Assembly: GCA_017311185.1 (NCBI GenBank)
Contig: JAESUZ010005469.1
Coordinates: forward strand, 186,001 to 250,000
Direction of reading: 5' to 3'
Origin: Proteles cristata cristata
Taxonomy: Eukaryota; Chordata; Mammalia; Carnivora; Hyaenidae
Length of the DNA stretch: 64,000 nucleotides
Shown here piece after piece: positions 11,244 through 22,870 of this stretch; the first letter of the stretch is position 1, and every line of letters starts with the position of its first letter. The translations under genes and the position numbers were made by a program. The notes under the pieces are model-generated. The model was not told where the DNA came from. It worked only from the letters and a program-made list of their open reading frames with translations, and did not search any database.

Positions 11244-11621
11244 AAGAATATATAACATTTGTAAATATTTATGCACTCAACACGGGATCAAACACATAAG
11301 CTGCTAATAACAAACAAAGGAAATAATCAATAGAAATACGATAATAGTAGGGGATTTTAACACCCCACTTACATCAAAAGATAGACCATCCAAAAAGAAA
11401 ATCAACCAGATGGATCTAACAGATATATTCAAAATGTTCTGGCCTAAAACAACAGAATACACATTCTTTTCAAGTGCACATGGAACATTCTCCAGAACAG
11501 ACCACATATTAGGCCACAAAACAAGTCTCAACAAATTCAAAAAATCAAAGTCATACCACGCATCTTTTCCAACCACAACGCTATGAAATCAGAAAACACC
11601 CCTAAGTAAAAAATCTGGAAA

Positions 11622-11850
11622 GGGGCGTCTGGGTGGCTCAGTTGGTTAAGCATACAACTTTGGCTCAAGTAATGATCTCAAGGTTTGTGAGTTCCAGCCT
11701 CACATTGGGCTCTGTGCTGACAGCTCAGCGCCTGAAGCCTGCTTCAGATTCTGTGTCTCCCTCTCTCTCTACCCTCCCCTGCTGATGCTCTGTCTCTCTA
11801 TCTCTCAAAAATAAATAAAATTTTTTAAAAAATTAAAAAACAAAACAAAA
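11622..11850 (+). mobile_element. CAN-SINE, full length
   Basis: Head ggggcgtctgggtggctcag, then CT-rich body and A-rich tail. It marks the right edge of L1 copy A; unique sequence follows, so a deletion or L1 end coincides with it. Confidence 0.9.
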
Positions 11851-13183
11851 CCAAGAACATCAAAGAATGGCAAAATCCATTCTCTTCCATAGAATAGAGC
11901 TGTAACTGAGGAACAGATTGCTCAGCCTGGATCTACATTTTTCAAACCTCCAGAATCTTGGGGTGGCCAATTTGGCTAGTTTCTCTCAATCAAGTGTGAG
12001 TACAAATGACATTTGCCACTTCTAAGTCATGCGGTTGTATCTATTAGGCAGCTTAGCCTAGGCATATAACAGTATTTATCTATCTTAGAATCCAATTTGA
12101 TTGGAGTTGATTGATTCTGAGTTTTTTGGTATTCAGGTAGAATATACAACCTTTTTTCCCCAGAGCAAACAGACTAAAGTATTATTTCTAAAATTTTATC
12201 ATTATAGTATCAATTATGATATTTTCTATAAGGAAAACACAACATTGGAGAATGTTCAAACTTATATGTCACAAAGGAATGTATATTCCATTTTAGAAAG
12301 ATATTATACAGATATAGAGAACATAAAAATAAGTGGATCTTTTATCTAAGTTAACTTCCACTTAAAGTTTTTGATAAAACAGCTTTATATCAATAACCAG
12401 ACTTAGACCAAAGTTCTCATAAAACTTTAATAGACTAGTAAGGAAAATAGAGTCAAAAGTCAAAGAGTATAGTTTCTAAAAAGAGCCTCCATTTACCATA
12501 GAAGAATTACAGGCAATTTAGCCCATAAGAAACAACTGGGTATAAAATGAGTTTAAATATCTTATTACAATATAGACCATTCTTACACTAAATTTCTTTC
12601 TCCTTCATTTTCAAGATGTGTATACTTTGAAAATGATTTTGGGAAGCACTGATTACATGGATTTTTGCAGTGATAATATACTAATTATACAATTACATAT
12701 ATATAATAAGATTATATATATGTAATTGTATAATTAACTGATGATATGTAAAACATAAGAAAGCATGGTTTTTCAAAAGATCAAATGGAAGCATCCCAGT
12801 TATTTGTTGACCCTTTCTATAAATGAAACCATCTGAAAATTTACAAGTTTTAATGATACTGCTTAATAATACAATGATAATAGATAATAATAAAAGGTGA
12901 AAACTTAATAAAACACTGAATTACTAGTTACTATAAAACCATAACACTATCTTAAGAGTTTTAATGCATAAATGACATAGCCCATTAATTCAGAAAATAA
13001 CAGGCTATAAGCAAATTACAATAGTGAAGAATAATCTGGCCATAGTAGTTTCAAAATAGTAATGGTTTGACATAAGCCTGATATTCTTAATGAAAATGAA
13101 TATTATTGCAGAAAAAAAAGTAATTGTAAATATCTACTACCTGAAACAATATACTTACTTTTAGTATTTTCTGTTACACCTAC
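11851..13183. other. Intron, unassigned, with a long perfect palindrome
   Basis: AT-rich DNA with no recognised transposon or exon. It contains the inverted repeat at 12682-12736. The frame at 12101-12349 (82 codons, no recognised motif) has no splice or start support. Confidence 0.6.
12682..12736. repeat. Perfect 26-bp inverted repeat with 3-base loop
   Basis: The left arm 12682-12707 begins taattatacaattacat. The right arm 12711-12736 is its exact reverse complement. The loop is aag. It is very AT-rich and would form a hairpin or cruciform. Confidence 0.95.
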
Positions 13184-13268
13184 CTGTTCCAATTCATGTA
13201 TTTTAGCATCCTTCACTTGCAGAATTTCTAAAATTTTTCTGTCTTTAGCTTCAGATTTCTGTTTTTCT
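13184..13268 (-). CDS. CNTLN: CNTLN (centlein) coding exon, first of three in window
   Basis: This 85-bp exon encodes the last base of an Arg codon followed by 28 residues, EKQKSEAKDRKILEI through KIHELEQ. The minus-strand acceptor is TTTCTTTCTAG and the donor is CAG then GTAGGT. A second AG two bases downstream would leave the wrong phase, so the first is used. The codon phase at entry (two bases from the exon before, one from this one) agrees with centlein, where the preceding residues end …VVER by memory. That upstream exon is not in the window: no match to its remembered peptide was seen between 13269 and 64000, so this intron is at least 50.7 kb. The peptide continues directly into the 45-residue exon at 1155-1021. 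Confidence 0.93.
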
Positions 13269-13596
13269 CTAGAAAGAAAAATAAGGGAAAGTGTATTAGT
13301 TATAATTGGTAGCTAATCCTTTAAACTTTCACATCCTGAAAATGAGTATCACTTTAAAATATAGAAAATTAAATCATCTGGGGTTGACAGTCCTTTCAGA
13401 ATTAATCAGAAACCATATGGCAAGTGACAACAACGTACAACGTACAAACTGCTGACAACTAGGACAACTTCATACTGAAAGAACAATTTCGTTTCCAGAT
13501 TTATATCTATTAAAAAAAAATACTTAAAACACGTTTAATCCTGATCGCAATAACCACTCTAACATCAACTAAAAAAAAATAAGTCAATATGTTCTT

Positions 13597-13787
13597 TTTT
13601 TAATGTTTATTTATTTTTGAGAGAGAGAGGATGCAAGTGGGGGAGGGGCAGAGAGAGGGAGAGGTAGAATTCCAAGCAGGTTCTGCACTGACTGCAGAGT
13701 CTCATACGGGGTTCAGACTCACAAACTGCAAGACCATGGCCTGAGCAGGGATCAGAGCTTAACCAGCTGAGCCACCCAGGCACCCCA
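13597..13787 (-). mobile_element. CAN-SINE, full length
   Basis: Antisense copy ending gccacccaggcacccc. Target duplication aagtcaatatgttctt against aagttaacatgttctt (13581-13596 and 13788-13803). Confidence 0.9.
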
Positions 13788-13943
13788 AAGTTAACATGTT
13801 CTTAACATAAACACTTTATACACACAATTAAATTAGGAATAGAATATCATATTTTAAGTAAAAGACTTAAAAGTGAACTAGAGACTTATTAATAACAGGA
13901 TAAAAATTTATTGGACATTTATTTATATTTTTAAAAAAATTTA

Positions 13944-14166
13944 GGGGTGCTGGGTGGCTGAGTCAGTTGAGCGTCTGGCTTTGGCTCAGGTCATGATTTC
14001 ACCGTTCATGGGTTCAAGCCCCGCATCGGGCTCCGTGCTGACAGCTAGCTCAGAGCCTGGAGCCTGCTTCAGATTCTGTATCTCCCACTCACTCTGACCC
14101 TCCTCTGCTCATGCTCGCTCTCTCTCTCTCTCTTTCTCTCTCTCTGAAATTAAAAAAAAAAAAATT
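13944..14166 (+). mobile_element. CAN-SINE, full length
   Basis: Head ggggtgctgggtggctgag, CT tract, A-rich tail. Intermediate divergence. Confidence 0.9.
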
Positions 14167-14479
14167 TAATTTTAAATAAATTTTTAATAAAACTGTAAAA
14201 ATAGGTCAAATAAATAGAAATCTACACCTAAATCACTCAGGAGTGACAAAATATACAGGAAAGAAAGAAGAAAAGAACCCTCACCTGGGAAACAGTGAAA
14301 TGAAGGGAAGGGCCTTAAGAAAGCACAAAGGATTATCAGAAAGAAGAGACACCAATCAGAAAAGCACACCACTGGCTGTAAGAAATAAATGCAGATGATA
14401 TACTAGTACACTTAAAAATATTTAAATTAGACTTCCAATAACCTAGCATTGTAAGTTCACACTTTGAGGCAATTCTCTG

Positions 14480-15372
14480 TTCTCTAAATTGATACTATTA
14501 ATAGAAAAACATAAAGGAAAAAATTAAGGAAACACAACCACATCTCTCAGAATTGCAAACTAAACAGAAATACAAGGTTATAAAAAAGGATGAAGATGCT
14601 GTGTACTGTCCAGAACCAGATGCAGGCTAAGGTGAAAAAGAGCTCGGCTCCTGAGGGTAACTGCGAATGAAAGTGCCTAGCCTAATATACAGAAGCATAG
14701 CTAGGCTCATTGTTTGAAACCAGAGACTAGGGTGAGGCCCCCAACTCCTGAAAGGAGTCTGGAAAAAATCCTTCCCCACCTTTTCCTGGAACTAAGGCTT
14801 ATATGAAAGTTTAGAAAGGCAAAAGTTTATAGATAGCATCCCAATCAGGCACTGAGCCAAAACACTCCACAGCCAACGTACTAAATTTAACAAACCCTCT
14901 GTGTCACTGTTGGCTAAGAGCCCCACGCTACCAATATAAATAAAACCTATTTCAGGATGGAATGAGGGTGACAATTTAGTGGCAAACACATTTCTAGAGA
15001 AAAAAGGCATTAGACAAAGCGGGGTAGTGGAGGGAAAAAAAAAAGAACAGTAACATCAACCCTCGTACTCATGGTTTGACCACAAATACAAAATGCAAGA
15101 AGAAAACACACACTCTATAAACACATACAACACATTCACACACTAAATAATTTAAAGAAGCAATCACTATGGACAAAATTAAAATAACAGAAAACACTGA
15201 AAAAGACTTTAAAAGGGGCGCCTGGGTGGCTCAGTCATTTAAGCATCCAACTCCTGGTTTCAGCTCAGGTCATGATCTCACAGTTTTGTGAGTTCAAGCC
15301 CACAAGTGAGCCAGCACAGAGCCTGCTTGGGATTCTCTCTCTCCCCTTCACTCTGCCCCTCCCCCACTCAGG

Positions 15373-15406
<34 letters not shown>

Positions 15407-15770
15407 AATAAAAAAAGAAAAAGAAAATAAGACTTTAAAATAGGGATCCCTTATGACCTAAAAGAATGACTAAAATTAAAAACAAAAACAAAAAACAGAT
15501 CTTTAAAAATCTACTGAAAACCTTAAAAATACAATTATAATCACTGAATCAAAACACAGTTCAATGGTTTTAACTGAAAATTTGATGTAAAAAGAGAGTA
15601 AGTGAAATGGATGATAACAATGAGAAATTCACCCAGAACACTGAATAGAGAAATGATATTAAAAATACGAAAACACAGTTAAGACACGTACGTCTCACTT
15701 GAAACTTCCAACATATGCCTAAAGAGCTCCAGAAGTAAATAAAAATGGGATGAAAAACAAAGCAGTTTAT
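14480..15770 (+). mobile_element. Old L1/HAL1-like fragment, split by a SINE
   Basis: A-rich plus-strand sequence whose right part (15440-15770) resembles L1-type ORF1 remnants with lysine- and glutamate-rich broken frames. Family uncertain. The SINE at 15215 interrupts it. Confidence 0.35.
15215..15428 (+). mobile_element. CAN-SINE, nearly full length
   Basis: Head ggggcgcctgggtggctcag, pure CT run at 15376-15403. Target duplication aagactttaaaa at 15203-15214 and 15429-15440. Confidence 0.93.
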
Positions 15771-15874
15771 TTTTAGGAGGTAACTGCCAAAAATGTTTTA
15801 GGATTAAATAGAATCCTCAGATTGAAAGAATACCTATAAGAATAAATACCTAAAAAACATACACTCATCTATAC

Positions 15875-16010
15875 ATTAATCCATCATTCATTTAATAAGT
15901 ATTTGTTGAACACTTATTACACGCTTGGCCTCATTCTAGGGAATAGAGAATTGCAGTAAACAAAATAAACCAAGTGCTATCTTGATGGAATTAACATTCT
16001 AGCTCCCAAG
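15875..16010 (-). mobile_element. L2 LINE fragment
   Basis: Plus strand reads 'ttcatttaataagtatttgttgaacacttatta' followed by 'cattctagggaatagag' and 'ggaattaacattctag', the antisense of L2 3' sequence. Confidence 0.6.
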
Positions 16011-16020
16011 TACTGAAAAT

Positions 16021-16075
16021 AAATGATATGTAAGTGATACATAAGTGAAGTGACATATAAGTGATATATTAGTTG
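16021..16075. repeat. Degenerate short tandem repeat, unit about aagtgatacat
   Basis: Four to five imperfect 10-16 base units of the type aagtgatatat. Small and of no evident function. Confidence 0.5.
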
Positions 16076-16463
16076 GTATGCCAACTGGCTATGTGTATAT
16101 GAACAATAAACTAAGGTAATGCAGAAAGGTGCAGTAAAATGGGAACACAGGATAATTTTGAGTAGAGAAATAATATAATACAAATTAATATCTCACAAGT
16201 ATCATAATGGCTCCTGGACTGAGGGCAGACTCTAGAAATCAAAAGTAGAAGTAGAAAGAACAGTTAGGAGGCAAATAAAGATGAACTGGACAAGATAGGT
16301 AAGGATAACAGGATTTCTTGATCCAATAGATATGAGATTTAAAGGAAGGGAGAAGTCAAGAATGTTTCCAAGGCTTTTGTCTGAATAACCGGAAGAATGG
16401 AGTAGACATGATCTGAGATCCTGACGAAGAGAGTTAAGGGACATTAGAATTTTAGATTTGGAC

Positions 16464-16672
16464 AGAGGTGGCTCAGTCAGTTAAGCCTCTGACTTCAGTT
16501 CAGTTCACGATTTCAAGGTCCACAAGTTCAAGCCCCACACCAGGCTCTGTGTTGACAGCTCAAAGCCTGGAGCCTGCTTCAGATTCTATATCTTCCTCTC
16601 TCTCTCTGCCCCTCCCCAGCTCGCACTCTGTCTGTCTGTCTGTCTCTCTCCCTCAAAAATAGACACTAAAAA
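16464..16672 (+). mobile_element. CAN-SINE, slightly 5'-truncated
   Basis: Begins inside the head at ggtggctcagtcagttaag. Older divergence, with a (TGTC) repeat in the tail tract. Confidence 0.9.
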
Positions 16673-16866
16673 AAAAAATTTTTTTATTTGGACATGTTAA
16701 ATGTGAGATGTTTAATCAATATCCAAGATGTGGTTTCATAAACAAGCCTGGAATTAAATAGTCAAGACTAAAGATAAAACTTTAGGCATCATCCAAGTAT
16801 TTTTAAAACCCTAAGAGTAGATGAAATTGCCTAAGGAGTGATTTTGTATAGAAAAGTCTAAGAATT

Positions 16867-17091
16867 GGGGGGCGCCTGGGTGGCTCAGTCGGTTAAGCAT
16901 CCTGATTCAGCTCAGGTCATGATCTCGCAGTTTGTGGGTTGGAGCCCCGCGTTGGGTTCTGTGCTGACAGCTAGGTCAGAGCCTGGAGCCTGTCTTCGGA
17001 TTCTGTGTCTCCCTCTCTTTCTGTCCCTCTCCTGCTCACGCTGTCTCTCTCTCTCTCTCAAAAATAAATAGAAAACATTAAAAAAAGAAAG
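16867..17091 (+). mobile_element. CAN-SINE, full length
   Basis: Head gggggcgcctgggtggctcag. Target duplication aaaagtctaagaattggg against aaaagtctgagaattggg, around 16852-16869 and 17092-17109. Confidence 0.92.
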
Positions 17092-17821
17092 AAAAGTCTG
17101 AGAATTGGGTCCTGACGCACTCCACGTTTAGAGGATAGTAAGGTGAGGAAAAACAGCCAATGATTCTCCAAAGGATAAACAGTCATGTAAAAGGAGAATC
17201 AACGGAGAAAGCTAAGTGAATAAGTTATTTCTAGAAGAAAGGGATCAACCTTGACAAATGCTGTAAACATGCTAAAGAAGAGAGAGACTGAAAACTGGAC
17301 TGCTGGAATTTAGCAATATTGTAGTCACTGATGATTTTGACAAGAGCTGTTTTAGGAGAATGGTAGATATACAAGCCTAATTGGACTGAGAGAAAGAAAA
17401 AAAATAGAGATAGTAAAAACTGCTCTTCAGATAAATTTTGCTGTAAAAGCAGCAGAAAAATGGAGCAGTATTTCAAAAGAAATGTGAGATCAAAAGAGAT
17501 TTTTTTTCCAAAGACAGAAGATAAAATTGCACGGGAGTATGTTGACAGGAATTATCCAGGACAGTGAGCGATACGGATGATGCAAGAGAGAGAAGAGAGA
17601 ACTGCAGAGTGACATCGTTGGATCCTTAAGGCTTTAGTGTACACAGTTGTTGTTTTTTCTTTTTTTTAACTTAGATGACAGTATAAACAGTTCTTCCAGT
17701 GAAATAAAAGGAGGAAATATGGGTACAGATCCAGATATGTCAGTAGATGTGGTTATGGGAAGGAGTAAAAGCTCTCTCCAAAAAGCTTCTATTTATTCAG
17801 CTGTGTAGAAATCAAGGGGAT

Positions 17822-18337
17822 TGTCAGGAGTTTAGCTAAAGCGATTCTATGCCTTGGCATCCACTTGCTTTGGCCAAGCAGCCTGAAGCAAGTTCATGTA
17901 AATGCCTTAGAGAGCAGCTCACAGAGTCACAAGTAAATTAAAGTTCTTGATTAGGCTTCCCCAACAGCCCGTGATCAACAATCTCCCCTGCCTCTTAACG
18001 CCTTTCCTTTATGTGTCCCTTACATAAGATCCCCTCACAGAGCTGACCAAAACCTAGCTCTTTTGATTTGACCAATCCCACATTAGCCTGGAAATCCCAA
18101 ACTACTTTACACACAAACCCTCATAAAGGCATGTGCACCAGGTCCTCTCTGTCTGTCTCCATACTGTGCCTTGACTTCCCCAAGCAAGTGCCTCTCGAGA
18201 CATGCAGGGGACTTTCATTAGGACCTGTGAGCAATAAACTTCTCTATTTCAATTTTTCTTATGGTCTGTTGTTGAACCATGGCTCACCATTCAGCACCCT
18301 GTGTTCCACTTAACATTAATTTGACAAATTCGTAACA
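17822..18337 (+). mobile_element. LTR-like block (endogenous retrovirus class I-like)
   Basis: A 516-bp block from TGTCAGGAG to CGTAACA with LTR-like features: C-rich U3-like sequence (17960-18200), an AATAAA at about 18234 and a T-rich stretch after it. No matching target duplication was found, so the ends are uncertain. No retroviral coding sequence flanks it. Confidence 0.4.
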
Positions 18338-18894
18338 GTTATTCATCAACTGAAAGTGAGAAGGGGAAACAAAGTGTTATAAGTTGACAAGAGAGTAAGC
18401 ACCAAATAGTCTTCTAGGAGACTGGGATGGTAAGTGAGCCAGAAAAAAAGAAAGGATATCTACTAGTCAGTATTAAAGACCATGGAGGTCAGTGGTCATA
18501 AATTCACATATGACCAGTTACCATGGCTGAGAAGTTTTCTCTAGCCAGGTTCAGCCCTCTGAATATAGGCACACAGTAGGTAGAGAATTGGAATAAATCA
18601 CACCTAAAATTTTACAAACATATGTATTATTTTTACTGTTTGTACTTTATTCTGCTTTATTATTTTATTTTCTATTACCAAGTATTGATAGCATATCTCA
18701 TGCATCATCACAGTCCATTGGCTTCAACTGGGCTCTCATTATATTTATTTTTATTTTATTAATAATGAAATTCAACATATTTTCATCAAATGAAATGTTT
18801 TTTTTTTCCCTAATTTTCCAGTGCTGGTCAATATAACTGTCATTTATACTTTAATGTTTTTGATTTATAAAACCATTTTTTTATTAAAAATATA

Positions 18895-18990
18895 TCCTCT
18901 TTATCACTGTATTGTACACCTGAAACTAATATAACACTATATGTTACCTATACTGAAATTAAAATTAAAACCCTAATAAAAAAAAAGAAA
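18895..18990 (+). mobile_element. L1 3' end, very short
   Basis: Reads 'gtattgtacacctgaaactaatataacac' then 'ctgaaattaaaatta' and an A-run. This is the last about 90 bases of carnivore L1 3' untranslated sequence with its poly(A), a strongly 5'-truncated insertion. Confidence 0.65.
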
Positions 18991-19488
18991 TCCTTTGCCT
19001 TTCATTTGTCCCAGATATATAATCTCAAATTATCACTTGAATTTAATGTTATAAAATCATGAGTATAGCAAAACAGTACTACATCAAATCAAGGTATATG
19101 CATCAGTGGAAGAACGGCTTTGAATCTCAAAGGGAAGAGCTTGATTGAGTTTACTCAAGGACAAAGACCCAGGATGTAATAGCCAAGACATTAATTCCAG
19201 TCAGAAACTCCTCCTGTAAGTTGTTTTCTGAATATGCTATGAGTCTAATATTAAATTCCCATGAATTAGTTTAACTTCCAGGGACAGTCTTTCTAATTCA
19301 CTATTTTGTAGTAAGCCTAAAATCCCCACCAGTGTCCAAATACATTCTGGTGGTCCTTTTTATGAGATACGGATAAAAACAGACCATACGCCACAAAACT
19401 CAAACAAAAGCATTACTGCAGCTTGGTACCAGAGTGATTATCTCCTATTATATACACAGGTATGTACATAAACTCACTCAGTCTAACC

Positions 19489-20000
19489 CAATGGTTCTCA
19501 TACTGTGAGTTACCAGAGAAGTGGGATTAGCATCACCCAAGAACTTACTAGAAATGCACTATCTTCCACCCTTTCTAAGTGCAGAAACTCTAGGGTAGGG
19601 CCCAGCAATCTGTGTTTAACCATAACAAGGTGTTATGGACTGACTGTTTCATATTCATTGCTGAAGTCCTAATCCCCAATGTGCTAGTTTTTGTATATGG
19701 GGCCTTTGAGAAGTCATGAGGATGGAGCCCTCATGAATGGATTAGTGATCTACATGAAGAAGATGATCTCCCTTCGCATCATGTGAAAATATATCAAGAA
19801 GGCAGCCTCCTGCAAGAGGGCTCTCACAAGGAATGGAATCAGCAAGTCACCTTGATATTGGACTTCCTAACCTCCAGAAATACAAGAAATAAATGTTTGG
19901 CTTTTTAGCCACCTAGTCTATGATATTCTGTTATAACATCCTGAACTAAGACATAAAGCCTCAAGTGATGCTGATACACACTAAACTCAGAGAGTCACTG
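19489..20000 (+). mobile_element. MER5A-type hAT DNA transposon, split by a MaLR LTR
   Basis: Left end CAATGGTTCTCATACTGTG; right end reverse complement CAGTGACTCTCTGAG. Internal MER5A phrases are 'gggcccagcaatctgtgttt' (left part) and 'caagtgatgctgata' (right part). The LTR at 19631-19953 lies between them. Confidence 0.7.
19631..19953 (+). mobile_element. MST-type MaLR solo LTR
   Basis: Starts TGTTATGGACTGACTG and ends AACTAAGACA. It includes 'ggagccctcatgaatggatta', 'cttgatattggacttc', 'cctccagaaatac' and an AATAAA. About 323 bp, with diverged target-site flanks. Confidence 0.75.
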
Positions 20001-22030
20001 AAATAACAATAACTAATTAAGCTGAGGAATATAATACTGAAAATATAGATCATAAATGATATATAAACTTCATGTCAAACATAAACTTCAAAAATATACT
20101 TCAACGATGTATTTTAAACCAAAAACCTTCAAAATTGGCTATTATGTTACAGCTTTGAAATTGAAAAAACAAGCATAATTCAAAACCTATACAGAGATTT
20201 GTCCAGCAGCTCCTCCTGGTGGCACATGATCTTTTCTTTAACAGGAAAATGTTCCCAAGAGAAAACAGCACTACAAATATGAATACAATTACTTTTTACT
20301 TAAAATAATACAAGGTAAAAAAAAGCTGTTTCAAATTTAAAACATCACCAACATACCTGGTCAATTCAATTATAAATATATTCTCTGTATTTATAGACAT
20401 TTTAAAAAAGATCCTAAAAAAAAGGATACTGTCAAGAAGTTGATGATGATCAATGACTGAGACAAACTCCTGTTTAGCTAATTAGAACCACTGATGTGCA
20501 ATAATGATGTGAGCTAAGAATATTTGCAGACTTCTTTAGGATGAAAAATGAAGTGAAGAGATGCTGTCAAATGTGTACAAGTTTAAAGCTCCAATCACTT
20601 TTCCCAAGAGTACTACCCATTTAAACATTTAACATCGCTGGTACTTAGCCACATGAATTACCACAGTAACTTTTTGCCATTTTTCTAAACTCAAAATCTG
20701 AGAAATTATTCTAAATCATTAGAAAACAAAATTTTAGTGTGTTATAGATCATGCCATATATTATACAATATGACAGGATCATATTTTCTGGGTTTGAGCC
20801 CATTTTTAATGAGATGTCAAAAATGAAATATTAGAGTCTAAAAGAAACATTTAACTATAAATGAGGCAATGATATTGGTCTGATTTAGAAAACAAAGAAA
20901 ATAAAAAAGCATTGATTATTCTTAATTAACAGATAACAATAATGCGCAAAATAAACCTAGTTGGAAGAACGTTTTCTTTCATTTGAACACAAAATCTATT
21001 AAAATGTAGATTTTATACTTATTAATGACTTTCCATTAAAATGTTTTCTCACTTTCTGATAAACATTAAGATTCTAAAACAGGAAGACTGATAAAAATAG
21101 AAGTATAGGGAAATGAGAATTATACCATTATCAAATTGTCTATCCTTTTATTCATGAACTATTTTGTAACTATTTTTCTACTTTGAATATGCATAATAAA
21201 CTATTAAAATGGTATCTATGAATAATATAATGAGAAAACTTAAAAAAAAGCAAAACTTAACACAAATAGCTTTTCAAATATGTTTGCTCCACAGTAAAAA
21301 TAGCTATTGAAAAAACCTGCTAATATTCTTAATAAAAATACATTATTATATCAACAGATTTCCAAACCTTTGGTATAAAATATTTTAAAAGTTCAAGTAT
21401 ACTTAAAATATCTATTTTTCTTTAAGATCAGAGCTTAATTTTTATTACATATTCCAGAATTTCTAACTATATTTTATACTTCAATATAAAAAAAATATAT
21501 TTAAACTATATATGAAAGCTGAAACTTGTGATGGAAGATTCAGCCTGACACATGAAAAATGATTGATCTTCTTTTTCTTGTTCAAGCAGGTAGTTCCAAA
21601 CTAGAATAAAGAATAGAATTAGGCTATAGCATCTTAATCTGAATTTGTTAAATTATGGTGGACTGATGAACTCTGTAAACAAAGAAGCAATAATTTACTA
21701 GAACATAACAGCTTAGATTTAATATATTACTAAAAAATATATTTATTTCAGACATCCTTATTCATTCAACATCATTTCTAACACAAAGTTGAAACTCAAA
21801 ACCTTTTCTGTTTTACAGTTAAAAATTAAATGACTTTATTTGGTTCCTGATTTCCTGCTTCTTCTTTTAACTACATGTCCAGTTACTTCTACATAGACAC
21901 TCCCCATTTATTACCTAAAATATCCAGAAAAAAGTTGGAAAAGATTGTGTGTTATATGTCTTTAATAACTGTGCAAATATTTTTCACCCAGAATCTAGAA
22001 GTCTTTTAGTGTTCAAAAATATCAGCACTT
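20001..22030. other. Intron, no recognised feature
   Basis: Two kilobases of AT-rich DNA. I see no transposon, RNA gene or exon with centlein-like coding. One splice-like 57-bp segment is discussed among rejected items. Confidence 0.6.
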
Positions 22031-22870
22031 CAGAACAGACTGTTTTAACATCTGCACATCACCCGGGTTGCCCCCAAGGATTTTTAAATGATGCCTGCCT
22101 GTGCTGAATAAAGTGCTAACTTGCACCTTGCATTTCAAACTGTGTCCTGAGCAGCCATCCAGTTGGTACAACACCAGCTGAATTCCCACAGGCCACTGTT
22201 CACTCAGGCTTGACTGCAATTATCATGTCAATATTTTGTGCTCCGATATGCAGATAGGCACACATGCAAGCTGCATAATACTTCCTTCTCCATGGAATGT
22301 TGACTTATATTCAATGTTGTGGGAATTTTTAATGAAACCAGAAATAAACTTACATCAAATACAGACTATCACAATTATTTTGCTTTAAAAATGATATTTC
22401 TGTGCTACCTTCTGTCATCCATATAAAGGCTAAATTTTTCAAGTAACTATGCTTCAGTAAAATTTCATAATTCTTTAATGTAAAGGTCTTCATAAAGGTT
22501 AAAAGACTATTTGACAAGCTTCTTGCAAATGTGTTTTTCCATACTTATTATTCATTCTTTCACTTTAAACAGTACAGTGGTCCCAATTAAACACCTTTGC
22601 ATTAGTAGCTTTGACTATCTTCCCATCCATCCATATCTCAGCCCAGGCATTCATGGCTGCTGCACCAGGAAAAGTACTCAGCGAAGTATATTTATGCCCT
22701 GTTTGGAGCTGCCTAGCAGCAATGCTGCCAGATGGAATAATTCTGGCAGCTACACTTCTGGGGTCTCCAACCAGCCATGCTACTTCTATGCTCCAAAATG
22801 CAACCCTTTTGCAGGCTGTGTTTGCTTAATGCACATGGGACAGTGTACAACCATATAGCAGCTGTGCAAC
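22031..22870. other. Two GC-richer patches of unknown origin
   Basis: 22040-22230 and 22600-22870 stand out from the AT-rich surroundings. They are not SINE, L1, MIR or any LTR I recognise. Frames of 65-115 codons cross them on different strands, none with a recognised domain. They might be old gene-derived copies or conserved noncoding DNA. Confidence 0.4.

Larger units (their letters stand above)
7615..11621 (+). mobile_element. L1 copy A: 5' region, ORF1 and start of ORF2
   Basis: A plus-strand L1 with several layers. About 7615-9430 is 5' untranslated-like sequence. About 9440-9820 is the ORF1 coiled-coil part (the best frame is at 9442-9645). About 10150-10380 is the ORF1 C-terminal domain, read from degenerate 'aaaatgctgaaagaaaaaaacctgcagcc' type sequence. 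About 10754-11620 is the start of ORF2 with the endonuclease domain; 'ITLNVN' is visible near 10775. Frames are broken by many stops and indels, so the copy is dead. ORF2 stops soon after the endonuclease region at 11621; the reverse-transcriptase part and 3' end are missing. SINEs interrupt it at 8034, 11056 and (at its right edge) 11622. A 51-bp tandem duplication lies in ORF1. Confidence 0.8.
16140..17640 (+). mobile_element. Ancient mammalian repeat-like sequence, family not named
   Basis: The blocks 16140-16463, 16673-16866 and 17092-17640 have the layout of a widespread old repeat: 'cctgacgcactccacgtttagagg', 'gacaaatgctgtaaac', 'gattttgacaagagctgttttaggagaatggt'. I recall the pattern but not its family name. 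Two SINEs split it. Confidence 0.4.

Noticed and set aside
20357..20413. A 57-bp minus-strand exon candidate (strong GTATGT donor, pyrimidine-rich acceptor) that fits the entry phase of the 13184-13268 exon.
   Set aside because: Centlein as I remember it has …VVER before EKQKSEAK, not the …IELTR predicted here. The phase match is probably chance; a cryptic exon is possible but unsupported.
22511..22858. A 115-codon plus-strand frame across a GC-richer patch.
   Set aside because: No domain or known protein similarity recognised; a second frame overlaps it. Listed as an unexplained patch rather than a gene.
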